The notes under the pieces are model-generated. The model did no database searches and was not told the origin of the DNA. It saw only the letters and a list, made by a program, of their open reading frames with translations. A stretch of DNA of 64,000 bases from NCBI GenBank assembly GCA_001630475.1, contig KV419410.1, positions 124,001 through 188,000 of the forward strand. Reading direction: 5' to 3'. Origin of the DNA: Sistotremastrum niveocremeum HHB9708. Its lineage: Eukaryota > Basidiomycota > Agaricomycetes > Sistotremastrales > Sistotremastraceae. Position 1 is the stretch's first letter. Every line of letters begins with the position of its first letter. Shown piece by piece: positions 24,089 through 35,966 of the stretch. Made by a program: the position numbers and the translations under genes.

Positions 24089-24647
24089 AAAAATTACAAT
24101 GTCCCGAACTGATTGATTCTGGTAACTGTTGCATTACAGTTTCTACTTTGCAACTGTATGCAAAGTCGGACGCGCTACCCGAATTTGTTATTATGGGAAG
24201 CCTCTCGAAAAACTTTTGCCACGCTTTCAAATCATCAAGCGACATCTGGGTCACGGTTGATTGCTTGGGACTTGCACTATGGCAGCCTCGATTTCATTAC
24301 TGCGTCTTGTGCTGTAATACTCTGGGAATTCGAGTTCCTGCCTGAGATCGGAACTTTCCTTTCATGGCCCAGGGTCACATTCATACGCAGTGATGGTATC
24401 AGAAGAGATCGACTTTTCTCGATGCTGCATGGTTGAGGCCATCGTGGAGCATCGTCGTGCAGTTTTCTCCCGGCCCAAGGTTGAGGGTTTTTGGCAACTA
24501 TACGCAGGCAGGACGAATTATGTCAATTGTCAAGTCACCACGCGATAGCCGCATTGCAGACTCCTTTTTTCCGTGACTCCGCCCTTATAATGCAGCCACC
24601 TCTTGCGACTGTACACCACAGTACATCTCGATATCCCTCTTAACTCG
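24089..24647. promoter_or_regulatory. Divergent promoter region
   Basis: It lies between the starts of the disordered-protein gene (minus) and the zinc-finger gene (plus). A short minus-strand frame (24254-24051) beginning MTQMSLDDLKAWQKFFERL could be an extra upstream exon of the minus-strand gene, but no clean splice was found. Confidence 0.45.
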
Positions 24648-25764
24648 ATGAATATGTCCTCTCGTAACGTCGAGAGTTCCTCTGTTGGAACAACACCGCA
24701 GCCAACAGAAAAGCAACTGAGAGACGCAATCGCCCTCATCTTACGTTCCCTTCAACGTGGCCCGTCAGCTCTTATCGGGCTACCCGATTTCAAACAGCTT
24801 GTTGCAATTGTCGCCAACGTCCCTTCCTCTCAGGTCGGTCCATACAACAAATCGAACGCAGTGGCTTTGAATCGGACCCAGGCAACGCCGTCGTGTGTCG
24901 AATGTGGCCAGTGTGGGGAGATGTTTGTCAACGCTAACGATCATGATAAGGCAAGTACATTTCTCCAATACAACTGTTGAACCATGCTGACCAATCTCAC
25001 GCAGCATGTTCGCGAGGCGCATTTTGTGATCCCCAAAGGGCATCTCTGCAACATTTGCCAAAAGTATTTCAATACCGCGGCGAACTTGCATCTAGTAACT
25101 CCATTCTATACTGTCCATGGGATCGGTAACTCATGGGAAGTGCGCAGCACAGAACCCAAGAGCATTCTGCGCTTTCTTCCATCAAATTCTGCCCCTTTTG
25201 CCATCTTGAGGTTCTTGAGTCAATCCACACTGTCAGTTCTGAGTGTCGCTACCATGAACTTACTCACGGTACCCCACAGCACAACAAGGAGCATCACACA
25301 AATGCGTGTCTTGCGTGCAAGACGGACTTTCAGTCTGCACAAGAAAGAGCACTTGTAAGTCACCGGCATCAGCCTACTCCGAGTATTCCTCAGTCAATGA
25401 GTCAGCACGACGGAGCTGTGCATAAGCGCAAATTCACTTGTCATACTTGCTGGAGAACTTTCACAGAAAAAACACATCTGACTCAGGTATGTCCCCGATC
25501 CTCTTCCGCCGTTTAACTGTGATACTGCTCTGACCATTTCGCAGCATCAAACTGATAGCCATAAGGTTGTCTGTCGTAAATGCGGACCTGAGAAGCAGTT
25601 CACCAGCATGCAAGCGTATGAAGCGGTAACATATTCTCTTTCACATTCTCTGTCCGTGTTCATGACTGGTCTGATACTAGCATTGCAACGTCAAACACAG
25701 CCGACCCGACTCCGGCACTCGACCATCCCCTACACCAGCGGATCTGCGCATTCGCTCCTTCTGA
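24648..25764 (+). CDS. Six-finger C2H2 zinc-finger protein
   Basis: Six exons (24648-24950, 25005-25094, 25148-25354, 25406-25486, 25545-25625, 25681-25764), every intron in phase 0, sum to 282 codons (281 residues). After an N-terminal helix-rich 85 residues (KQLRDAIALILRSLQRGPSA) there are six C2H2-like units: CGQCGEMF...HVREAH; CNICQKYF...HRTQEH; CPFCHLEV...HELTH; CLACKTDF...HDGAVH; CHTCWRTF...HQTDSH; CRKCGPEK...HCNVKH. Several introns fall between the Cys pair and the His pair of a finger, so each finger is only complete after splicing; this confirms the exon joins. The first intron uses a GCAAGT donor. It is probably a nucleic-acid-binding protein or transcription factor; the target is unknown. 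The whole protein is compact with almost no linker. Confidence 0.82.
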
Positions 25765-26140
25765 ACCAATGCTGTGGCCTCGTTGTCTCATTATCTTCGC
25801 TTTCTGATGCCAGTTTTATGAGTTCATGTCGATGTTGCCAGGTGCTCGTATCATGTCGATGAGACACATCATGTACCAATGATATACCTATTGTGGGATC
25901 CCAATAAACAGTTGCGTTGACTGATCTTATTCTCCTCGGCATGAATACCTTGTCGTAACTTGAGGCTGGCTACGTTGCGCTTTCAAATAATGACCAGTTT
26001 ATACCGTGATAATATACGGATGAGATCTTTCGTCGGCCTTCGGATAGGCATTCCGCTATCATATCTCCGCTTATGTCCTTCCCCAAAAAATGTTAGACAT
26101 TTAAAAGCTTTGACGATTGAGAGGCTTCAGATCTTGTCTT
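25765..26140. other. Intergenic spacer
   Basis: About 375 bp between co-directional genes, holding the presumed promoter of the biotin gene. No gene is seen. Confidence 0.5.
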
Positions 26141-28759
26141 ATGGCACAACTATTCAAACATCTCAAGGTCCACCAAATATTTGGAGCCAACACGGATGTG
26201 GGAAAGACCATCCTGACAACGGGGCTGCTCCGTGCATCTGCTTCACGCAAGAGGCGCGTATTTTATCTCAAACCCGTCAGCACTGGGCCGCTCGAGGAAG
26301 CCGATGATAGGTGTGTCCAGAATCACGAGGCTTCTTTCATAACGTTCTGAAAACACTTAGGTTTGTGCGGCGACACCTGAAAGATTTGGCCGGTCAACTT
26401 TCCGAAGCATGTTTGTTTCGCTATGATCAACCTGTCAGTCCTCACCTTGCCGTGCAATTGTCAAAAGACAAGGGTTTAGATGTGAGAGCCTTTTACGACA
26501 CCGAATATTACTTGACGCATTGCGTTATCAGTATGGAACTCCAGATGACGCAGAGTTCGTCCTAAGCGTTTCCGAGCATATACAGCGGTCAGCTCATGCT
26601 GCCGTGGAGGAGCTGTCGGACATGTATGTGGAAACCGCTGGAGGTATTAACTCTATTCTTTTGTTTGTCCATGATCTGAAATGTCAACAAGGCGTTCACA
26701 GTCCCACACTTTCGGGGACGTCGCAAGCTGATGCATACCGCCCCTTGTTTCTCCCTACGATACTTGTAGGAGATGCTAAGCTAGGAGGGATCTCATCAAC
26801 GATATCTGCCTATGAATCTCTTTTGATTCGGGGATTCGCCGTCGATGCTATCGTGATGTTCCGGGATTCGTATTATCGCAATTGGGAATATCTCTCTGAA
26901 TATTTCGCCGACCGTGGAGTGAAATGCTTCTCCGTCGACCCACCACCTCCTAAAGATTCAGACATCGCAAAGGATACCTCAGCACTTTCTGACTACTATT
27001 CTGGAGTCATCGCGCCGGACTCGCCTTCCAACTTGCAAGCACTTGTATCGGAACTTGATTCTCGTCATTACGATAGGTTGACACAGCTGGAATCAATGTC
27101 TACAAGAGCCATGGAAACTATATGGTGGCCCTTCGTACAGCATGGCTTGGTGAAAGGTCCACAGGATGTTATGACGGTTGATAGTGCATGGGGTGATTTC
27201 TTCAGTACCTATGAGTCAAACATAGGCTCCTCCGGAGGGAATGCAGAGCTTCATCATGCTCACGATACCCTTCTTTCTCCGCAACTGGACGGCTCTGCTT
27301 CGTGGTGGACACAAGCTCTTGGGCATTCCAGTCCAGCACTCACTCTAGCTGCAGCATCGGCTGCGGGTAGATATGGACATGTAATGTTTCCTCAAGCAGT
27401 TCATAAACCTGCTCTTCAACTTGCCGAACACCTTGTACACGACGGTCCGGGAAAAGGCTGGGCATCCCGTGCTTTCTTTTCCGACGATGGATCCACTGGT
27501 ATGGAGATTGCTCTGAAGATGGCGTTGAGGGCGTTTGCAAAACGCCGTAATATTTCCGATCCGAGCGAACGCAAGAAATTGGGTATTCTTGGGCTCAAAG
27601 GCAGCTATCATGGTGATACCATAGGTTCCATGGACGCATGCGAAGAAGGCGTCTTCACCTGCGAATGGCACAATGCCAAAGGTTATTGGCTCGATCCGCC
27701 TGCTGTCAGCTTGCGCCAGGGCACTCCCACGCTGTCTTTCCCAGACTCAATGGGCGAATATTGTTCATCGGAACCAACACAATACGAGTCCATTGCAGAC
27801 CTATACGACATCTCATCGCGACTGTCTTCCAGTCTTGCCTCCCAGTATACGAAATATATCGAGGAGAAACTTGATCGCATCGAAACTATGGGTCATACTC
27901 GAATCGCTGCACTGGTTATGGAACCGCTTGTCATGGGCGTCGCTGGCATGGTCTTCGTCGACCCCCTGTTTCAGCGAATACTTGTCGATGTCGTGAGAGC
28001 TCGCGAGCCAAGTACGATATCGGCCGGAGATTGGTCCGGACTTCCCGTCATTTTTGACGAAGTCTTCGTCGGGATGTATCGTTTGGGAATGGAGTCTTGT
28101 GCACCAGTGCTTGGGGTGACACCCGACATTTCGGTTTACGCTAAAATTTTGACAGGAGGCTTGATTCCATTAGCCGTCACTCTCGCGAATAACTCGATAT
28201 TCCAAGCTTTCCTGAGCGAACGCAAGGAAGATGCGCTTCTTCATGGCCATAGTTATACCGCACACCCTGTCGGATGCGAAGTCGCCAACGAGACATTCAA
28301 ACAAATCGCTATTCTTGCCAAAAGTCCCCTATGGCAAGATGCGAAAACCAGCTGGGCTACACCAAGTAAAGTAGGCCAACGAGAATCAGCGATCTGGAGC
28401 TTCTGGGGTTATGACTTTATTTCCCAATTGTCTACCCTGGACGTAGTTCAGGACGTGATGGCAATGGGTACGGTGCTGGCGGTCACAATTCGGGACGATG
28501 CCGGAGGTGTGTAGTTTGACTCAGTCGGATATCAAACCATTTACAGGATTATACAGGCTACGCGTCTTTCCGAGCTCAAAACCTTCTAGCACCCTTGAAG
28601 ACGCTCTCCCAGGATAATACAGGACCTGGTGGACTTCCTTCTCGAATCCATTTCCGGACACTAGGCAATGTCGCCTACTTCATGTCAAACTTGAACACTC
28701 CCGAAACAGTTCTGAGATCTACCGAAAAGAGGATATGGGAGAGTCTGTCCCAACCCTAA
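26141..28759 (+). CDS. bioDA: Bifunctional dethiobiotin synthetase / DAPA aminotransferase (BioD-BioA fusion)
   Basis: Four exons (26141-26310, 26361-26481, 26532 to about 28506, about 28557-28759) give about 822-826 residues. The N-terminal domain is dethiobiotin synthetase: P-loop FGANTDVGKT, then KPVSTGP, VETAGGINS, and PTILVGDAKLGGI. The C-terminal domain is the PLP-dependent DAPA aminotransferase: WWPFVQHG, SWWTQALGHS, FFSDDGSTGMEIALKMALR, GLKGSYHGDTIGSMD, the PLP-contact VIFDEVFVGMYR, and the Schiff-base lysine in YAKILTGG. Together they carry out the two steps that turn KAPA into dethiobiotin in biotin synthesis. Plants and many fungi have this fusion, usually called BIO3-BIO1 or bioDA. 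All catalytic motifs look intact. The last intron has two in-phase solutions differing by a few residues. The gene ends 42 bp from the convergent VPS34 stop. Confidence 0.93.
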
Positions 28760-28801
28760 TCCAGAATGCCGTTATCAATGATCGGCAACGCGTGTCGTAC
28801 A

Positions 28802-31800
28802 TCATGACCGCCAACCCTGGGCGATGGTATGAATGTGATCGAATACTACAGTGATGTATGATGTCTCGTTGAGGACGGTCTCGAAGTGTTTGATGGCCTG
28901 TTCCTCAGTGAGATCCAATCTAAATTTATCTTGAAGCTGTTCATGGACGTCGCGATGTTTGATGTCTGGAATATTGGCATCCACCATGAGGGCAACAAGA
29001 TTGAGGATGAGATTTGCGCTCTTCCGCAGGATAGTGAATGCAGTGAAACAGTAGTTTTGGAAACGGGCATAATGTTGGGAATGTGGACCACCCATACCAT
29101 CAACCATTTCCTTGCTAACTTTGACAGGAGGCGGGAAGGGCTTGGGGTCTCTTCCGAGTATGTAGCCAAAGTCCACTGCGCAAATCGCTTAGTAAAATGA
29201 AGAGCAGCTGTTCATCGACATACCATGAAAGAAGTGCCCTTGAAAACTCGTACATGAATATTAACGCAACACAATATAAAATCAGACTGCCTACCGTCAG
29301 GGGCTACGAGAAGATTGTCGAGATGCCGATCACCTACTCCCAAGAGGTAAGTCACCACGCTGTATCCAGCTATCAAAAATATGAGTTGAGTCATTTTAAC
29401 ACAGCAACCATTATGACATACCGCAGCTACGGACAAAGGTGTCCAAGACCGCCGGGCTGACGCCATAAGTGCCGACACTGCCTTCATCAGGAAAACTTGC
29501 TCTGAAATAATTTAGAATGGTCCCATGGTCGCTGACGACAGTCGCAACTGTTTTGCTAGGAATGAACTGGGCCATCCCTTCCATCATACTCGTAGCTAGT
29601 ACGTCATACGGAGAGAGCTTCAAGTCGAGATTTTCTTTTCGGAGCAGTCGGTCCATCAGCGTAAAGAGTTGGATCACCAACTGATCCTGTCTCATGTCGT
29701 CCCCATTCTTGAATATCACAGGAAATTCTGTGGAATCCGTGCATTTGAAATATAGGAGCAAAGGGAAAAGATTTGATTTGAAGACCGAGCATTTCTCCGG
29801 TACGATACCCGTAACTTCTTTACGAGCATCAAGAGGGAGTGGGAGTGGAACCATGCTGCTTAGGCCATTCTTAGAATCTGCAATGAAAGACTGCAGTTTC
29901 GAAATTTTGGTGGGGCGAGGATCCTTGCTGGCTCGAAGTTCTTTGGCCTTCTTCGACAATGCTGCAATCATTTCCCCTTGTCGACCCATCAATTGTCTCC
30001 GCTCGTTCCCCTTCTCGGTCTAAAGTGCTATTAGCGGCATGTATTGAGCGTGTCACTTGAGAAAACATACCTCGCTTATCTTCTGTTGAAAACGGAAATC
30101 GACTTTTGCATACATCTTTGCCGAGACCTTATCATCTGACTGCACTTCTACCATGAGATACCAATGGAATCTGTTTCCCAATATTGGATTTTGGACCCCG
30201 CGTTCGATCAAGAAGTCCGCGAGTCCGCTGTCGTCGTGAGATATTGCGCTGGTCGCAGATCTAGATGATCTCTGATCGCTGGCGGTACTTTCGAACTTCA
30301 ATGCTTGTACCAATTGGAGCAGATACAATATCAGATCCTGCGCCCCGATGGATCAATGCGATAAGTGAGAGCCAAATAGACCTTACCTCATCATCCGCTT
30401 TGGAGAGTTGCTTCACTGCAAAATTCCTCACTCTTGAATCGATGGTGCCAGGGCCCAGTAACTCCAGTGCATCATCGGTGTCAATGTCGGTCCACATCGG
30501 CAACAGAACTTCAACGGCTTGTTTAACTTCGCTTGCATCGCGCCAAGTGACCGATTTCAGAAATTTCGTAAGACCACGTTTATCACGGGTGAGATAGAAT
30601 CGGAATTTCCAGATCAGATCCTTCTCTTCGCTCGATAATGGGTGAGTAGGCGCGTAAGTCAAAACATCCTGGCGGAACGATAAGTTTAGTCACTTCATCC
30701 TGCTACATGAAGCGTACATTGAGTTCGTCACGGGTTTTCGGGTCAGGCTTGAGTTCGCGATCGAACGGGCCACTACGGTGACTTCGGACGAGACGTCTGT
30801 GCTTGTCCTCCACGGGGTTTTCTCTGGCGATCTCCGGGTCAACGATGCTCCATAAATTGGGATCGCCGGCGAGGTTCAAGCCTGGAGTGAGACTATGAGA
30901 AAGAGACGTTGTTGCAGGTCCAGGCGTGGGCGATTCAGATACGCCGAATTCCTGGGACGGGTATGAGATACTCTTTGCCGTAAGGGACGTATGTATCTCT
31001 CACCGGTTCATTGAAGACAACGGGGAAGTCAAATCGAGGGAGATCGATGTATAGGAACAGTTTCCCTGACTTTTCAGACTCTGCCTGACGTGGTCTGATT
31101 TAATATGAACAACTGCAAAGAAATGTGGCATACCGCATATACTTCTTCGATTCTCCTGAAAGCAAGCTTATCCAGCCAGTCATTCTTCGGCATATCCCCT
31201 CTCTCCCATTTTTTGAGGAGCTGTGAAGTATCTTGAGGAACTGATCGTGGCCACAAAGTGTGTTCGCACCTTCTCCAGTCTCCCCATCTCATCATTTATC
31301 GCTATCTTGCTTGGAGTCCTCGTTTCCACCGAGCCATCCGCTTCTTGGTCTGGCCACAAAAGAAGCCGATGTTTCCCTCTGCGCAAAGTACTGAGCCAGA
31401 CCCACGATGAGATCAATGCAGAGTTTTGCCTCCAATACATACCATTTCTTGCCAAAAAGCCTAAAGGTAGAGCCACCAACAGGTACAGCTTTCCGAGGGC
31501 CTTCAATGTCCCATACTGTGAAGGTTATTTGCGAATTGAGTGGGAGGTCACAATATTTGATCGGAAGCGTGATCCATTCGTTCCATCTGCAAGGCGATTA
31601 TATGGTGATGCAGGCAGCTTTGCATGCGACATACGTATAATCCGCCTTGAATGATTTATGTGCAGTGCGGAAGGGTATCGTGAGGGGTTTGTTGTCCGCA
31701 ATCAGTTGACAAGTAACATAGAGATCTGAAGGCGTTCTGTCGTGTAACACGATGAGGTTTTGGACTTTGGTCGACATCGAAGCTGGATACGCACGGTGAC

Positions 31801-32001
31801 TGCAGTCCGGAAAATCGGAGCTCTGGTTTCTCTAGTAATTCGGTATACCGTCTTGGTTCTCGTTTCCCTTGTAATTGCGATCTTCATATGTATATCAATT
31901 GCAGGCACGTTGTCCGCATGAAAGATAAATTACATTCGGAATGTGACTGTCAATGGAAGTTTGAGGTCGCTCAGTCTTGCAAATGAAAAGTCCCTGTCCA
32001 T
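28802..32001 (-). CDS. VPS34: Class III phosphatidylinositol 3-kinase VPS34
   Basis: About 13 exons on the minus strand, from the ATG at 32001 ([19 protein letters not shown]) to the stop at 28802. It makes PI3P in endosomal sorting and autophagy. The C2 domain is seen in [62 protein letters not shown] and [19 protein letters not shown]. The helical (PIK) domain follows from [16 protein letters not shown] to [20 protein letters not shown]. Kinase domain: [25 protein letters not shown], catalytic loop [11 protein letters not shown], then [18 protein letters not shown]. The GHFFHVDFG motif is assembled across a 15-nt exon at 29224-29238, and all catalytic residues are present. The C-terminal helix ends HTIAQGWRS, similar to the membrane-binding tail of the family. 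Its partner ATG14 is encoded nearby. Confidence 0.94.
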
Positions 32002-33138
32002 CAGCGACAGATGAAGAGAACCTCGCAGGAGCGTACGCTCTACTGCGACCAGACCAGACTGGGTGGCTTGGGCGGTTGTTCTTGTTGTGACATGTGATTT
32101 ACGCGACGATTTGGATACTCAGACTAAGAAGTACTAGTAGAGCTCAACCGTCGATAGCAGCAAAATAATTTCCGAGGTAATGATATTGCAATAAGGATTA
32201 TGGCTTGTAGCAAGCGTACAATATGCTGCACCATCCCAGGAAACCACGACCAACTTGAAGTATAACTGACGCTACAGGAGCGTTTACACCTAATTGGGCC
32301 AACCCTCTCCAGTACAAGCCAAACGAAAGGCATTGAGCGTTTGGAAGCGGACATCATATCAGATAGAAAAGGGTCCTGGCGTGTGATGATTGACCTAATA
32401 AATGCCTACCATGGAGCAAAAATCCGTCTGGGAAAGTATCTACCTGTCGTGAGTCGTGTTCCAGTGAAGTCTTGCGATCCAATAATTCAAGGCAGTCGTG
32501 GGCCCCAATCTCGCGAAAGTCACAGACACCAACCAGAGAAGTACGGATCAAGCAAGAACCCCCGAGCAGAGCCTAAGGAAACCAGTACAGGATTCTTTGG
32601 ATCGCGCTCCTGTGGAAGGTTTGAATGTTGAGCGAAACCTTGTTTCTTCAGTAGAAGCCGCCATTCTGTCACAGAACAGCCAACAAGCAGCCACTTGCAC
32701 ATCATTCGTCCGGAGCTGGCCTGAGAAGCCACCTAAAATTTGACGAAGCTCAATTCCCTGCACCGATAGACGCTACCGAGATACAGCGTCGCAAGATGCC
32801 CATGTCATTCAACTTTGGTTTCACGCGAAGAAATCGGGAAACCTTGGTGCAGCGGTAGCCGAAGAAGGTCCCAGTCAGTTCTGTCGAGAAGATGTCCGGT
32901 GAATGGAGCGAGCGACGCCAATTGCCTTCCTGTTCAGATTATGCTTCTTGCTTGACAAGATAAATTCGTCGCTTGTAGACCACAAAGAGTTATGCGAGGG
33001 CAGTGGGCTGCTTGAACCGCCGAACGTTGTCAGCCTTCTCCAGCTGATTGCGCAGAAGAGAGTATGTCACGTCACGGTCACCCGCGCTTACTCCTCCCAT
33101 TGACTCCTCCTTACGAACCCTGACGAGCAGAGCCAGCC
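32002..33138. other. Intergenic region between divergent genes (1.1 kb)
   Basis: Between the starts of VPS34 (minus) and the Serinc gene (plus). Short open frames exist on both strands but show no family motif or consistent splicing. I see no gene. Confidence 0.5.
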
Positions 33139-35095
33139 ATGGGCCTGTTAATGTCATTACCGCTCCTTGGAGGGCTCTCGACGATAGCAACATCATGCCT
33201 GTCTGGATTAGCCTTCTGTTTTGGCTCAACAGCAGGTGAGTGACGACCAGAACGACGCGGAGCTCGTTCTCATCAGCGACCGGCCCGCAGCTTCGATGTT
33301 CTTCAAGTCTTGTAACTGCAACAGTTCTATTGCTACACGTATTGGATTCGCCGTGCGCACCTTCCTATCCGCATAACACTACTCTGCTGAGATTCGACAT
33401 GTTTTGTAGTTCATCTTCATCCTTAACTCCACTCTCGCTTGGATCATGAAGTCAAGAGTAGCGATAGACCTTATTGAGAAATGGAGCATGGATTACATCA
33501 AGATGGACTGTGAAAGTGGAAAGTGTTACGGGGTTCTCGCGGTACGCACTTCCGTTCCTTCCCCGGTTCTGTCAGAATATTCATAGCGTCTCAGGTGCAC
33601 CGCATTTGTTTTGCTCTATCTCTCTTCCATGCCATTCTGAGTTTCGCTCTCGTCGGGGTGAATGATACCAGAAACAAGCGAGCTTCAATTCAAAACGGGT
33701 GAGTGATCTTCGGGGCAATCTAAACTCTTTGTTCATTCGACGTAGCTGGTGGGGCCCTAAAGTTCTACTTTGGATTATCCTGATCGTCGTATCCTTCTTC
33801 ATTCCAAATGGGTTTTTCATATTCTGGGGCAATTACGTCTCCTTGATTGGAGCATGCGTATTCATCCTGCTCGGCCTCGTTCTCCTCATTGACTTTGCGC
33901 ATTCATGGTCCGAGACGTGCCTGGACAATTGGGAAAATTCCAATTCCAATCTATGGCAATTCATCCTCATTGGTTCAACTGCCGGTATGTATGCTGGAGC
34001 CATTGCACTGACTGGCGTCATGTATGGTTTCTTCGCTGCCGAGACTTGCACCCTGAACCGCTTTTTCATCTCTTTCAACTTGGCCCTATGTATCGTGATC
34101 ACCATTCTATGCATTCATCCTGCCATCCAGGCATCCAATCCTCGATCGGGCCTTGCACAAGCCAGTATGGTAGCAGTTTATTGCTCATACCTCATAATGT
34201 CTGCATTGGCCAACCACTCTGACGTCAACAACGTGTGCAATCCCCTCCGTCGTGTTTCAGGCACTCGCACGACAACGGTTGTTCTCGGAGCTTTGTTTAC
34301 GTTCTTAGCCATCGCGTATTCTACCAGTCGTGCTGCTACACAGAGCAAAGCATTGGTTGGACGGGGCAAGCGGCCCGGTAATATCAGTCTGGGAGATGAT
34401 GACGACCACAGTCACCATGGGCTCGTCACCACTCAGCCGTCACGCACCGATTCGCCTCGTTATCAGGCACTTCTAGCCGCCGTCGAAGCTGGGTACGAAT
34501 ATTCACTTTCAGCTTGATGCATGTTCTGATAAGACGGCCGGACTTAGTGCGATTCCGGCCTCCGCTCTTGAAGAACATGAGAATGAAGACGACGACGAAC
34601 CCAAAGGTGATGAGAGAGACGACGAAAGAACTGGTACCAGATATAATGTGTGTTTTTTCCCCTTCCGTTTCATCTCGCATGCTAAGGATCGGTATCAGTA
34701 CACATGGTTCCACATCATTTTCGTTCTAGGTGCAATGTATGTCGGCATGTTGTTGACAGATTGGTACGTGTCCTGAATCTCGCTTTTTATGGATCTCCGT
34801 TCCAACTGTAATACCGTTGTGTCCAGGCAATTCGCTTCAACTACACAACCGGCGGAAGCCTCGGGCGAGCAAGGCATCTACATTGGACGGTCAGTGTCTG
34901 CGATGTGGATGCGAGTGGTCTCGAGCTGGCTTTGCATGTTGCTCTACATCTGGAGTCTCGTAGCCCCTGTCCTTTTTCCCGATCGGTGAGTAAAGTCCAA
35001 GATTTTATCGGCCCTCTGATCCCGAGATTACCGGGGAATTGATCCCGAAGCTGATTTTCCGCATGATTACTTTTTGCAGGTTCGGCGACGATTAA
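33139..35095 (+). CDS. TMS1: TMS1/Serinc family membrane protein
   Basis: Nine exons (33139-33235, 33291-33352, 33410-33541, 33595-33698, 33746-34492, 34548-34647, 34699-34763, 34827-34985, 35080-35095) sum to 494 codons (493 residues). Family signatures: the opening MGLLMSLPLLGGLSTIATSC, the Cys-rich KSCNCNSSIATRIGFA, EKWSMDYIKMDCESGKCYG, then about ten membrane helices (for example VLLWIILIVVSFFIP). The conserved end is YTWFHIIFVLGAMYVGML, YIGRSVSAMWMRVVSSW and LFPDR. An acidic, Ser/Pro-rich loop lies between the ninth and tenth helices. The family was named for serine incorporation into lipids; recent work sees Serinc proteins as lipid-handling membrane proteins. The final exon is 16 nt. 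Confidence 0.93.
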
Positions 35096-35966
35096 TGACA
35101 TGGCATGCCCTGTTCGCCACGCGGCTGCAGAGCGACGCAAGTGCTATTTTCATCAAAGCCACAATCCCGGGATGTGAACACTGCGCGTCTCCAGCCGGCT
35201 TCGTATCTCATGATAACTATTCCCTTCGAGTATTCCGAGACCTTACCTGTATATCCTATACGAGTGTCTAGAACGTGATTTAATATATATAATTGAATAG
35301 CAGTCGCTTTGAGTTTGCTTTGTTTGTTTACTCGAAACTCGTGTTCGGATCTTTTTTTTTTCAGAGTCCGGCCACTACGAAAGAGATAGTGACTGGGTTT
35401 GAAACAGCTCGGCCCATCTCCAGATCCAGCCGTTTTGTCAGCCGGAAGCGTAGAGTCGACGAATCGCCGTGAGCTCTTCGGACCACTCTAGAGTGCGGTG
35501 GAGGCCTCGAGCTGGAGCTGGACAACCCAAGAAAAATTTCACAGAAGTAGACGCCTGTGCACAGCTTGGTTATGTATGCTGGAAGAACTCTCTGACCGTC
35601 TCCAGGTCTCGGCACAGCTCTACACCGACTAGACCGAGTACGGAAAAAGACGTCTTAGCGAGGGGAAGGGGACCGGTGAGGGGTGAGTGTGTGATGAAGT
35701 GGGAGGTGGGAGGGCCCAAAGATCGTGTGTAGAAAATGTTAAACGCTATCGACATCAAGATACCATATTGAACCCATCCTTCGATTGCATTTGCTCCGAA
35801 ATGACATTTTTCTGCGTTTGGGCGGGCGAACTCCTGACATATGAGCGCCTGTCGTGGAAAAGAGACGCGTACGCCACCAACGTGATCTCCTGCCAATTGC
35901 GAACTGCAAACCATGTAGACTAAGAGTACGTACTCCGACCGACCACCTGTGATAGAATACCCCCAT
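35096..35966. other. 3' intergenic region
   Basis: Between the convergent ends of the Serinc gene and SDS22, about 870 bp. No conserved reading frame is seen; it probably holds two 3' UTRs and unassigned sequence. Confidence 0.45.

Noticed and set aside
32341-32760. Frames of 65-96 codons between VPS34 and the Serinc gene
   Set aside because: Composition is unremarkable, no domain motif is seen and frames on both strands overlap without preference.
35096-35966. Minus-strand frame running past the SDS22 end
   Set aside because: SDS22 homology stops at DATY and a good splice gives a short terminus; the rest reads as 3' sequence.
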